Source: Sulfitobacter sp.
GTDB lineage: Bacteria; Pseudomonadota; Alphaproteobacteria; Rhodobacterales; Rhodobacteraceae
DNA length: 37,169 nt
Direction: 5' to 3'
NCBI GenBank assembly: GCA_024636445.1
Contig: JAGXHE010000047.1
Coordinates: 1-37,169, forward strand
Shown here: piece after piece, positions 25,798 to 33,780 of the stretch
Layout: each line of letters opens with the position of its first letter
Position numbering within the stretch: position 1 is the stretch's first letter
Program-made: the position numbers and the translations under genes
Notes under the pieces: model-generated
What the model saw: the letters and a program-made list of their open reading frames with translations, nothing else
The model's database searches: none
Told to the model about the DNA's origin: nothing

Positions 25798-25966
25798 CCA
25801 AGGCTGGTTTCCGGGCTTGGGGCGGGTGACCTTGCGGCCCGCGAGCGGCACCTTCCCGGAGGTATCCTCCAGTGGCATTGCCGTTCGCATCCCACCCTCA
25901 CCGTTGCGGGGGCAGCGCCGGCTTCTCACCGGCTTCCCAATTCTCCGCCCGTGGGCGGCACCTTGG
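25798..25966 (-). ncRNA. cobalamin (B12) riboswitch
   Basis: On the minus strand the aptamer elements of the adenosylcobalamin riboswitch appear in order: closing stem CCAAGG (25966-25961) paired with CCTTGG (25803-25798); GCCGGTGAGAAGCCGGCGCT, then CCCCGCAACGGTGAG; the conserved GCCACTGG (around 25877); GGGAAGGTGCC; and the B12 box AAGCCCGGAAACCAGCC (about 25803-25819). It lies in the gap behind uvrD and points toward the 94-residue protein gene. The aptamer is near complete with no obvious damage. Cobalamin would be expected to repress the downstream gene. Confidence 0.93.
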
Positions 25967-26017
25967 ATGTTCAGACTATTGGCGGGGGTGATTCACAGCA
26001 AGCCCAAAGGCGGCGGG

Positions 26018-26036
26018 CGGGCAATGATTTTGCCCG
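26018..26036 (-). repeat. small hairpin after uvrD
   Basis: CGGGCAA and TTGCCCG with a 5-base loop, 17 bases after the uvrD stop. No T-tract follows on the minus strand, so it is at best a weak terminator or a 3'-end stabilising hairpin; some transcription from uvrD may enter the riboswitch. Confidence 0.35.
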
Positions 26037-26052
26037 TGCCCGCAACAAATAT

Positions 26053-28677
26053 TCAAAATGGAATGTCGTCGGTGCCTGTGATGAACTTTGACACGACCTT
26101 CTTGGTGCCTGCCTTTTCAAAGGCGATCTCGAGCTTGTCGCCTTCGATCCCGACAACCGCGCCATAACCGAACTTTTGATGGAAGACCCGCTCGCCCACG
26201 GTAAAGCTGCTGACCGCACTGGCGTCGATCGTGGTGTTGCGGGTTTCACGTGGCTGGCTGACAGAGCGGTCCTGACTGCGCGCCTGCAGCCGCCGCCATC
26301 CGGGCGAATCGTAGACGTTGGCCTCGAATGCGGCATCATGCAGGCGGGATTTCACGCCCGCCATGCCAGCAGCACCGTAATTTCCGCCGTGCAGTCCCGG
26401 AGGGGTCAGCACATCGACGTGGTCGGCGGGCAGTTCGTCGATGAACCGCGACGGCAGCGCCGATTGCCACTGGCCAAAGACAAAGCGGTTCGAGACGAAG
26501 GAGATCGTGCACACCTCTTCGGCGCGGGTGATGCCGACATAGGCAAGGCGGCGTTCTTCTTCCAATCCCTTGACCCCGCTTTCGTCCATCGAGCGTTGCG
26601 AGGGGAACAGACCGTCTTCCCAGCCGGGCAGAAAGACCATCGGGAATTCAAGCCCCTTTGCCGCGTGCAGGGTCATGATGCTGACCTTGGCGCCTTCGCC
26701 CTCTTGTTCGTTGTCCATGATCAGGCTGACGTGTTCAAGAAACCCTTGCAGGTTTTCGAAGTTGTGCAGCTGATTGATCAACTCCTTGAGGTTCTCCAGC
26801 CGCCCCGGTGCCTCGGGCGTCTTGTCGTTCTGCCAGTGGGCGGTATAGCCGCTGTCGTCGAGGATCACCTCGGCCAGTTCGATATGGGTATAGTCGGGCG
26901 GTGTATCGGTTTCAGTGTCCACCACAGAATCGTCGTCGTCCAGAATACGGGTGCCGCTGGCGCGCAGCATGGCCGACCAACGGTCGATCCCCTCGATCAG
27001 CTTGCGTAATTCGCCCGCACCCTTGCCCTTGATCAGCCCCTGTTCCAGCGCCAGCCGCGCGCCTTCGATCAGGTTGACGCCATTGGCACGCGCGGTGATC
27101 TGGATGGTCTGCTGCGCCTTGTCGCCAAGGCCGCGCTTGGGGGTGTTCACGATACGCTCGAAGGCCAGATCGTTGTCGTTGGACACCACGATGCGGAAAT
27201 AGGCCATCGCGTCGCGGATTTCGAGACGCTCGTAGAACCGCGGGCCGCCGATGACACGGTAGGGCAGACCGATGGTCAGAAACCGATCCTCGAAGGCGCG
27301 CATCTGGTGCGAGGCGCGCACGAGGATTGCCATTTCGTCGAGGTCAAAACGCTGAAAAGCAGGTTCTAGCGATAGGCCTTCATCCTGTCGCGTTCTCAGC
27401 TCCCAAAGCAAGTTTTGACGCTTTTCATCTGCTAGAAAACTTTTGTGGTCCTGCAATTTTTGGATCAGTTCTGCCTTACTATTAAGGCCCCTTAAGGCGT
27501 CCATTTCGCCAAGCCGCTCAATTTCCTTCATTAATAGCTCTGCCCGCGAATTCACGCGTCTTTTTGCAAGAGGGGAAGTCCCTTCATCAAGACCGACAAT
27601 CTGATCGCCAATCCATCGGGCTTCCTCTTCACCGTCCCAGTGACCAAGCAACCGAATTTTCTCACCGTCTTGACTGGCTGTCCAAAGCGTCTTGCCCAGA
27701 CGGTCGGAGTTGCCTTCGATCACGCCCGAGGCTGCGGCCAGAATATGCGGGGTCGAGCGGTAGTTCTGTTCCAGCCGGACCACATGCGCGCCGGGGAAAT
27801 CCTTTTCAAAGCGCAGAATGTTGCCCACTTCGGCCCCGCGCCAGCCATAGATCGACTGGTCGTCGTCGCCGACGCAGCAGATGTTCTTGTGCCCGCCCGC
27901 CAGCAGCCGCAGCCACAGGTACTGGGCGACGTTGGTATCCTGGTATTCGTCCACGAGGATGTATTTGAACCAGCGCTGGTATTGTTCCAGCACGTCGGGG
28001 TGCTTTTGAAAGATCGTGACCATGTGCAGCAGCAGATCACCGAAGTCGGTGGCGTTCAGGTCGACCAGGCGGCGCTGGTATTGGGCGTAAAGCGCGACGC
28101 CCTTGTGGTTATAGGCGCCCGCATCTGCTGCGGGGATCTTGTCAGGCGTCAGGGCGCGGTTCTTCCAGCTGTCGATGACACCTGCCAGTTGCCGCGCAGG
28201 CCAGCGTTTGTCGTCGATGCCCGAGGCGCTGACCAGTTGTTTGAGCAGACGCAGCTGGTCGTCCATGTCGAGGATCGTAAAGTTGGATTTCAGCCCAACC
28301 AGTTCCGCGTGACGGCGCAGCAGCTTGACGCAGATGGCATGGAAGGTGCCCAGCCACGGCATGCCCTCGATCTGCTGGCCCAGCATCTGGCCCACGCGGT
28401 TCTTCATCTCGCGGGCGGCCTTGTTGGTGAAGGTCACCGCCAGCACCTCGTTGGGACGTGCGCGGCCCGTCATCAGCAGATGCACGATTCGCGCCGTCAG
28501 CGCGCGGGTCTTGCCGGTTCCGGCCCCCGCCAGCATCAGCACGGGGCCATCCATCTGTTCCACGGCGGCACGCTGGGCGGGGTTCAGACCGTCCAGATAG
28601 GGCTGTGGCCGCGCGGCCATGGCGCGGGCGGACAGCGAAGCGCCCTCGAAGGCGTCCATTTCATCGAAATCACTCAT
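26053..28677 (-). CDS. uvrD: ATP-dependent DNA helicase UvrD/PcrA with a low-GC in-frame insertion
   Basis: SF1A 3'-5' helicase for nucleotide-excision and mismatch repair. Motifs in order: the Q-motif region LNPAQRAAVEQ, Walker A AGAGTGKTRAL (about 50-60), TFHAICVKLLRRH, Walker B/DEYQDTN, GDDDQSIYGWRGA, LEQNYRST, and later HAAKGLEFPMVFLPG and LAYVGITRAEE. It is 874 residues, longer than the usual 720-800. About 80 residues (roughly 363-443, from after WIGDQIVGL to before LDEMAIL) look extra: highly charged and helical (MKEIERLGEMDALRGLNSKA). Their DNA (27361-27600) is about 47% GC by hand count, with 38% in 27421-27480, against about 67% in 27721-27780. The rest is intact, so the protein may still work. 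A LexA box lies 41 bases upstream. Confidence 0.93.
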   Translation of the reverse strand: MSDFDEMDAFEGASLSARAMAARPQPYLDGLNPAQRAAVEQMDGPVLMLAGAGTGKTRALTARIVHLLMTGRARPNEVLAVTFTNKAAREMKNRVGQMLGQQIEGMPWLGTFHAICVKLLRRHAELVGLKSNFTILDMDDQLRLLKQLVSASGIDDKRWPARQLAGVIDSWKNRALTPDKIPAADAGAYNHKGVALYAQYQRRLVDLNATDFGDLLLHMVTIFQKHPDVLEQYQRWFKYILVDEYQDTNVAQYLWLRLLAGGHKNICCVGDDDQSIYGWRGAEVGNILRFEKDFPGAHVVRLEQNYRSTPHILAAASGVIEGNSDRLGKTLWTASQDGEKIRLLGHWDGEEEARWIGDQIVGLDEGTSPLAKRRVNSRAELLMKEIERLGEMDALRGLNSKAELIQKLQDHKSFLADEKRQNLLWELRTRQDEGLSLEPAFQRFDLDEMAILVRASHQMRAFEDRFLTIGLPYRVIGGPRFYERLEIRDAMAYFRIVVSNDNDLAFERIVNTPKRGLGDKAQQTIQITARANGVNLIEGARLALEQGLIKGKGAGELRKLIEGIDRWSAMLRASGTRILDDDDSVVDTETDTPPDYTHIELAEVILDDSGYTAHWQNDKTPEAPGRLENLKELINQLHNFENLQGFLEHVSLIMDNEQEGEGAKVSIMTLHAAKGLEFPMVFLPGWEDGLFPSQRSMDESGVKGLEEERRLAYVGITRAEEVCTISFVSNRFVFGQWQSALPSRFIDELPADHVDVLTPPGLHGGNYGAAGMAGVKSRLHDAAFEANVYDSPGWRRLQARSQDRSVSQPRETRNTTIDASAVSSFTVGERVFHQKFGYGAVVGIEGDKLEIAFEKAGTKKVVSKFITGTDDIPF

Positions 28678-28717
28678 GTGCTCTTCTTAAAACGGAACGC
28701 GCATTAAGAAAAGCCAT

Positions 28718-28732
28718 GTTCCCAAAATGTTC
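28718..28732. promoter_or_regulatory. LexA (SOS) box GTTC-N7-GTTC
   Basis: GTTC (28718-28721), seven bases CCAAAAT, GTTC (28729-28732): an exact match to the direct-repeat LexA operator of alphaproteobacteria such as Rhodobacter and Caulobacter. It is 41 bases upstream of the uvrD start, where a promoter would lie, so uvrD is predicted to be derepressed after DNA damage. Confidence 0.8.
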
Positions 28733-28777
28733 CAATGCGGCACGTCGTTTTGCGCGTTTGGCGCAAAGCGGGGCTGA

Positions 28778-28860
28778 CATGGCGCTTTTCGCGGTGCTGC
28801 GGGGCATAATATATCCAAAACAACGGGGGCGGATGTTGCGTGGCCCCGAAAAGCGCCATG
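28778..28860. repeat. 14-bp inverted repeat around a 55-base AT-containing loop
   Basis: CATGGCGCTTTTCG (28778-28791) is the exact reverse complement of CGAAAAGCGCCATG (28847-28860). Inside, GGGGC (28801-28805) can pair with GCCCC (28843-28847). The loop contains CATAATATATCC. It sits between divergent uvrD and pyc, so it may form a cruciform or be a paired operator or remnant repeat element; no coding content. Confidence 0.55.
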
Positions 28861-28927
28861 CGACTGTACCCTGCGACAAATTCGTCCTAGACCCTAGGCG
28901 ACTGTCATTCGTCTGCCAAAACAAAGG

Positions 28928-31900
28928 ATGCCCACCTTGACCGAGTTCACGAAGATCCTCATCGCCAACCGTGGCGAAATCGCAATCCGCATCATGCGTG
29001 CGGCCAACGAGATGGGCAAAAAGACGGTGGCCGTCTTTGCCGAAGAGGACAAGCTGGGCTTGCATCGGTTCAAGGCGGACGAGGCCTACCGTATTGGCGA
29101 AGGCATGGGGCCGGTCGCGGCCTATCTGAGCATCGAGGAGATCATCCGCGTCGCCCGCATGTCGGGGGCGGATGCGATCCACCCCGGTTATGGGCTGCTG
29201 TCGGAAAACCCCGATTTTGTCGATGCCTGCGACGCGGCTGGGATCACGTTTATCGGTCCCAAGGCGGAAACCATGCGCGCGCTTGGCGACAAGGCCAGCG
29301 CGCGGCGCGTGGCGGTCGAGGCAGGCGTGCCGGTGATCCCGGCGACCGAGGTGCTGGGCACCGACATGGATGCGATCCGCAAAGAGGCGGCGGAGGTCGG
29401 CTATCCCCTGATGCTCAAGGCGTCATGGGGCGGTGGCGGGCGCGGCATGCGGCCCATCGAAGGGCCGGACGAGCTGGAAGACAAGGTGCTGGAAGGTCGG
29501 CGCGAGGCCGAGGCCGCCTTTGGCAACGGCGAGGGCTATCTGGAAAAGATGATCCTGCGCGCGCGCCACGTCGAGGTGCAGATCCTGGGCGACAAGCACG
29601 GCGGCATGTATCACCTGTTCGAACGGGATTGCTCGGTGCAGCGGCGCAATCAGAAGGTCGTGGAGCGCGCCCCTGCCCCCTATCTGACCCCCGAACAGCG
29701 CGAGGAGATCTGCGCGCTGGGGTACAAGATCTGCAAGCATGTGAACTATGAATGCGCGGGCACGGTCGAGTTCCTGATGGATATGGACGACGAGAAGTTC
29801 TATTTCATCGAGGTGAACCCGCGCGTGCAGGTCGAACACACCGTCACCGAGGAAGTCACCGGCATTGACATCGTGCGCGCGCAGATCCTGATCGCCGAGG
29901 GCAAGACCATCGCCGAGGCCACGGGCAAGGACAGCCAGGCGGACGTGATCCTGAACGGCCACGCGCTGCAAACCCGGATCACCACCGAAGACCCGCAGAA
30001 CAACTTTATCCCCGACTATGGCCGGATCACCGCCTATCGTTCGGCCACCGGTCTGGGCATCCGTCTGGACGGCGGTACGGCCTATTCGGGCGGGGTGATC
30101 ACCCGCTATTATGACAGCCTGCTGACCAAGGTCACCGCCAAGGCACCGACGCCGCAGATGGCCATCGCCCGCATGGACCGCGCCCTGCGCGAGTTTCGCA
30201 TTCGCGGCGTCAGCACCAACATTGCTTTCGTGGAAAACCTGCTGAAACACCCGACGTTTCTGGACGACACCTATACCACCAAATTTATCGACACGACGCC
30301 CGAGCTGTTCCAGTTCTCGCGCAGGCGCGACCGGGGTACCAAGGTTCTGACCTATATCGCGGATATCACCGTGAACGGCCACCCCGAGACCAAGGACCGC
30401 CCCCTGCCCGCCAATGCCCGCGCGCCCAAAGCGCCGGTGCCGATGCAAGAGCCCAGCATGGGCACCCGCAACCTGCTGGAACAACAGGGCCCGCAGGCCG
30501 TTGCAGACTGGATGAAGGCGCAAAAGCAGTTGCTGCTGACCGACACAACCATGCGCGACGGGCACCAATCCTTGCTGGCGACACGGATGCGGTCGATCGA
30601 CATGATCCACGCGGCCCCCGCCTATGCCGCCAACCTGCCGCAGCTCTTTTCGGTGGAATGCTGGGGCGGTGCGACCTTCGACGTGGCGTACCGCTTCTTG
30701 CAGGAATGCCCCTGGCAGCGACTGCGCGATCTGCGCGCACGGATGCCCAACGTGATGACGCAGATGCTGCTGCGCGGCTCGAACGGCGTGGGTTACACCA
30801 ACTATCCCGACAACGTGGTCGAGTTCTTCGTGAAACAGGCCGCCGAGAGTGGCGTCGATGTGTTCCGCGTGTTCGACAGTCTGAACTGGGTCGAGAACAT
30901 GCGCGTGGCGATGGACGCGGTGGTCGACAGCGGCAAGATCTGCGAAGGCACGATCTGCTACACCGGCGATCTGCTGAACCCCGACCGCGCAAAATACGAT
31001 CTGAAGTATTACGTGCAGATGGGCCACGATCTGAAGGACGCGGGCGCGCATATTCTGGGCCTCAAGGACATGGCGGGCCTGTTGAAACCCGCTGCGGCCA
31101 AGGTGCTGATCCATGCGCTGAAGCAGGAAGTCGGCCTGCCGATCCATTTCCACACCCACGACACATCGGGTGCGGCGGCAGCGACGGTGATGGCGGCGGC
31201 CGATGCGGGCGTCGATGCGGTCGATGCGGCGATGGACGCATTCTCAGGCGGCACCTCGCAACCCTGCCTTGGGTCGATCGTCGAAGCCTTGCGCAACACA
31301 CCCCGCGACACCGGCCTTGATATGGCCGCCGTGCGCGAGATGTCGGACTATTGGGAAGGCGTGCGCGCGCAATACGCGGCCTTTGAGAGCGGGCTGATGG
31401 CGCCTGCATCCGAGGTGTACCTGCACGAGATGCCGGGCGGGCAGTTTACCAACCTCAAGGCGCAGGCGCGCTCGCTGGGGCTTGAGGACCGCTGGCACGA
31501 GGTGGCGCAGACCTATGCGGACGTGAACCAGATGTTCGGTGATATCGTGAAGGTCACGCCCTCGTCCAAGGTGGTCGGTGACATGGCGCTGATGATGGTC
31601 AGCCAGGGGCTGACTCGCGCGCAGGTCGAAGACCCCAAGGCCGACGTGGCTTTTCCCGACAGCGTCGTGGACATGATGCGCGGCAATCTGGGCCAGCCTC
31701 CGGGTGGGTTCCCTGCGGGCATCCAGAAGAAAGTGCTGAAAGGCGAGGCACCCTCGACCGAGCGCCCCGGCAAGCATCTCAAGCCCGTGGACATCGAAGA
31801 GACCCGCGCCACCGTCTCGAAAGAGCTGGGCGGTATGGACGTGGATGACGAGGATCTGGCGGGCTACCTGATGTATCCCAAGGTGTTTCTGGACTACAGG

Positions 31901-32374
31901 GAACGCAACCGCGCCTATGGCCCCGTGCGGACCCTGCCGACGCATACGTTCTTTTACGGGATGGCCCCTGCCGAAGAGATCAGCGTCGAGATCGACCCCG
32001 GCAAGACGATGGAAATCCGCCTGCAAGCGGTGGGTGACACCGGCGAAGACGGCGAGGTGAAGGTGTTCTTTGAACTCAACGGCCAGCCGCGGGTGATCCG
32101 CGTGCCGAACCGTCTGGTGAAATCCACCACCCAGCAACGCCCGAAGGCGGAACTGGGCAACCCCAACCACATCGGCGCGCCGATGCCGGGCGTGGTGGCG
32201 ACGGTTGCGACGTCCGTGGGCACTGCGGTGAAAGAGGGCGATCTGCTGTTGACCATCGAAGCGATGAAGATGGAAACCGGCATCCACGCCGAACGAGATG
32301 CGGTGGTCAAGGCGGTGAACGTCCAGCCCGGCAGCCAGATCGACGCGAAGGATTTGCTGATCGAGTTGGAGTGA
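28928..32374 (+). CDS. pyc: pyruvate carboxylase
   Basis: Biotin enzyme making oxaloacetate from pyruvate, bicarbonate and ATP (anaplerosis), a cytosolic tetramer. 1148 residues, normal size, all three parts in one chain: biotin carboxylase (about 1-455, with ILIANRGEIAIRIM, MLKASWGGGGRGMR, EVNPRVQVEH), carboxyltransferase (about 535-830, with DTTMRDGHQSLLATRMRS, LKDMAGLLKP, HFHTHDTSG), an allosteric/tetramerisation linker, and the C-terminal biotin carrier with EAMKMETG (biotin-lysine about 1114). The listed start is the ATG at 28928, but AAAGG directly touches it; the in-frame TTG at 28937 has AAAGGA at an ideal 8 bases, so the real protein may begin MTEFTKILIANRGE. No other operon gene follows. 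Confidence 0.97.
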   Translation: MPTLTEFTKILIANRGEIAIRIMRAANEMGKKTVAVFAEEDKLGLHRFKADEAYRIGEGMGPVAAYLSIEEIIRVARMSGADAIHPGYGLLSENPDFVDACDAAGITFIGPKAETMRALGDKASARRVAVEAGVPVIPATEVLGTDMDAIRKEAAEVGYPLMLKASWGGGGRGMRPIEGPDELEDKVLEGRREAEAAFGNGEGYLEKMILRARHVEVQILGDKHGGMYHLFERDCSVQRRNQKVVERAPAPYLTPEQREEICALGYKICKHVNYECAGTVEFLMDMDDEKFYFIEVNPRVQVEHTVTEEVTGIDIVRAQILIAEGKTIAEATGKDSQADVILNGHALQTRITTEDPQNNFIPDYGRITAYRSATGLGIRLDGGTAYSGGVITRYYDSLLTKVTAKAPTPQMAIARMDRALREFRIRGVSTNIAFVENLLKHPTFLDDTYTTKFIDTTPELFQFSRRRDRGTKVLTYIADITVNGHPETKDRPLPANARAPKAPVPMQEPSMGTRNLLEQQGPQAVADWMKAQKQLLLTDTTMRDGHQSLLATRMRSIDMIHAAPAYAANLPQLFSVECWGGATFDVAYRFLQECPWQRLRDLRARMPNVMTQMLLRGSNGVGYTNYPDNVVEFFVKQAAESGVDVFRVFDSLNWVENMRVAMDAVVDSGKICEGTICYTGDLLNPDRAKYDLKYYVQMGHDLKDAGAHILGLKDMAGLLKPAAAKVLIHALKQEVGLPIHFHTHDTSGAAAATVMAAADAGVDAVDAAMDAFSGGTSQPCLGSIVEALRNTPRDTGLDMAAVREMSDYWEGVRAQYAAFESGLMAPASEVYLHEMPGGQFTNLKAQARSLGLEDRWHEVAQTYADVNQMFGDIVKVTPSSKVVGDMALMMVSQGLTRAQVEDPKADVAFPDSVVDMMRGNLGQPPGGFPAGIQKKVLKGEAPSTERPGKHLKPVDIEETRATVSKELGGMDVDDEDLAGYLMYPKVFLDYRERNRAYGPVRTLPTHTFFYGMAPAEEISVEIDPGKTMEIRLQAVGDTGEDGEVKVFFELNGQPRVIRVPNRLVKSTTQQRPKAELGNPNHIGAPMPGVVATVATSVGTAVKEGDLLLTIEAMKMETGIHAERDAVVKAVNVQPGSQIDAKDLLIELE

Positions 32375-32433
32375 GGGGGGCGTTTGCCCCGAGCGGCGAG
32401 ATGAACTTTTTTTGACGAACCTCAATTTTCCAC

Positions 32434-32462
32434 TTGCAGCCGGCACCCTGCGTTTGTACATC
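32434..32462 (+). promoter_or_regulatory. candidate promoter of tRNA-Gly
   Basis: TTGCAG (32434-32439), 17 bases, TACATC (32457-32462), about 16 bases before the tRNA. The -35 element fits fairly well, the -10 only three of six positions. Confidence 0.35.
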
Positions 32463-32478
32463 CGCCCTACCAAAGGAA

Positions 32479-32553
32479 GCGGGCGTAGCTCAGGGGTAGA
32501 GCATAACCTTGCCAAGGTTAGGGTCGGGCGTTCGAATCGCCTCGCCCGCTCCA
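32479..32553 (+). tRNA. tRNA-Gly (GCC)
   Basis: A complete 75-base cloverleaf with encoded CCA. The acceptor stem GCGGGCG pairs with CGCCCGC (32543-32549), discriminator T, CCA at 32551-32553. D arm GTAGCTCAGGGGTAGAGC; anticodon arm AACC-TTGCCAA-GGTT with anticodon GCC at 32511-32513; T arm GGGCGTTCGAATCGCCT. It stands alone, 104 bases after pyc. A restriction-modification pair follows downstream; no copy of the tRNA 3' end is found in the window, so there is no sign of an integrated element bounded by repeats. Confidence 0.97.
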
Positions 32554-32585
32554 ATTTGGTCCTGCCCACCCACGCAGGAAACAGA

Positions 32586-32609
32586 CAAGGCCACCTTCGG
32601 GTGGCCTTG
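32586..32609 (+). terminator. hairpin after tRNA-Gly
   Basis: CAAGGCCACC and GGTGGCCTTG form a perfect 10-bp stem with a stable TTCG tetraloop, 33 bases after the tRNA. Only a weak T-tract follows (CTGCGTTCT), so it is a probable terminator or 3' processing barrier. The remaining gap to 32762 shows nothing else I can identify. Confidence 0.6.
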
Positions 32610-32762
32610 CTGCGTTCTGGGGGCTTGCACATTCCCATCTATACCTCTTGCCGAAAACGACCAGCGTCGGTAAGAACGAATAAAGAACATGACGTACGCG
32701 ATGTCCGGGCTCTTGATCCCGGCGGTCACAACCCGTCTTATGTGTGAAAAAGGGCGGGCCAC

Positions 32763-33722
32763 ATGCTGACATCTGTAGAACTTTGCGCTGGTGCAGGCGG
32801 TCAGGCGCTTGGGCTGGAAAAGGCGGGGTTTGCCCACACCGCATTGGTCGAGATCGACAAGCATTGCTGCAACACCCTGCGTCACAACCGACCTGAATGG
32901 AACGTTCTGGAAGAGGACATGCGCCTGTTCAAGGAGCGCGCATCCGATTTTCGCGGCATGGACCTGTTGGCGGGCGGACTGCCCTGCCCGCCCTTTTCGG
33001 TCGCGGGCAAGCAGTTGGGCGAACAAGACGAGCGCAACCTGTTCAACGACGCCATCGACATCGTCGATGATGCGCGCCCGCGTGCGGTGATGATCGAAAA
33101 CGTGCGCGGGTTTCTGGATGCGGTGTTCCATGACTACCGCGAAAAACTAAAGACGCAGCTGGACAAGCTGGGGTACAAGACCGACTGGCGGCTGCTGAAC
33201 GCGTCGGATTACGGCGTGCCGCAACTGCGTCCGCGCGTGGTGATTGTGGCGGTGCAAAAGGCGCGTGCCGAGTTTTTCGACTGGCCCGATCCGCTGCCGC
33301 ACAATCCGCCCACCGTGGGCGAGACGCTGCGCGATTTGATGGCGGCGGGGGGCTGGCGCGGCGCACAGGCTTGGGCCGACAAGGCGGACGAGATCGCGCC
33401 CACCATCGTTGGCGGATCGAAAAAACACGGGGGGCCCGACCTTGGGCCGACACGCGCGCGCGCCGCATGGGCCACCTTGGGCGTCGAGGGGCGCACGATT
33501 GCGCCCGAGGCACCCGATGCGTTCCACGACGGGATGCCGCGCCTGACCGTGCCGATGGTCGCGCGGATACAAGGGTTTCCCGACGATTGGCATTTTACCG
33601 GCGCGAAGACGAACGCCTACCGGCAGGTCGGCAATGCGTTTCCGCCGCCCGTCGCACAGGCCGTATCAGCCCAGATCGCCAAGGCCCTGCGCAAGCGCGT
33701 GTTGCGTGCGGTCAGCGCCTGA
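32763..33722 (+). CDS. DNA (cytosine-5-) methyltransferase of a NaeI-like system
   Basis: C5-cytosine DNA methyltransferase of 319 residues, the protecting partner of the endonuclease that follows. Conserved motifs are all present: I (SVELCAGAGGQALGLEKAG), IV with the catalytic cysteine (GGLPCPPFSVAGKQLG, Cys75), VI (MIENVRGF, Glu112), VIII (QLRPRVVIVA), IX (LTVPMVARIQGFPDDW) and X (YRQVGNAFPPPVA). The target recognition region between VIII and IX (about 165-255) decides the sequence methylated; with a NaeI-like partner GCCGGC is the likely target (inference). A GGGCGGG ribosome site precedes the ATG. No Vsr-type repair gene or controller protein lies nearby. Confidence 0.92.
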   Translation: MLTSVELCAGAGGQALGLEKAGFAHTALVEIDKHCCNTLRHNRPEWNVLEEDMRLFKERASDFRGMDLLAGGLPCPPFSVAGKQLGEQDERNLFNDAIDIVDDARPRAVMIENVRGFLDAVFHDYREKLKTQLDKLGYKTDWRLLNASDYGVPQLRPRVVIVAVQKARAEFFDWPDPLPHNPPTVGETLRDLMAAGGWRGAQAWADKADEIAPTIVGGSKKHGGPDLGPTRARAAWATLGVEGRTIAPEAPDAFHDGMPRLTVPMVARIQGFPDDWHFTGAKTNAYRQVGNAFPPPVAQAVSAQIAKALRKRVLRAVSA

Positions 33723-33780
33723 GCTTTTCAAACCGGCGGTTCTTTGACAGCATGTCAGGACTTATCGAGGCGGTGGGTCG

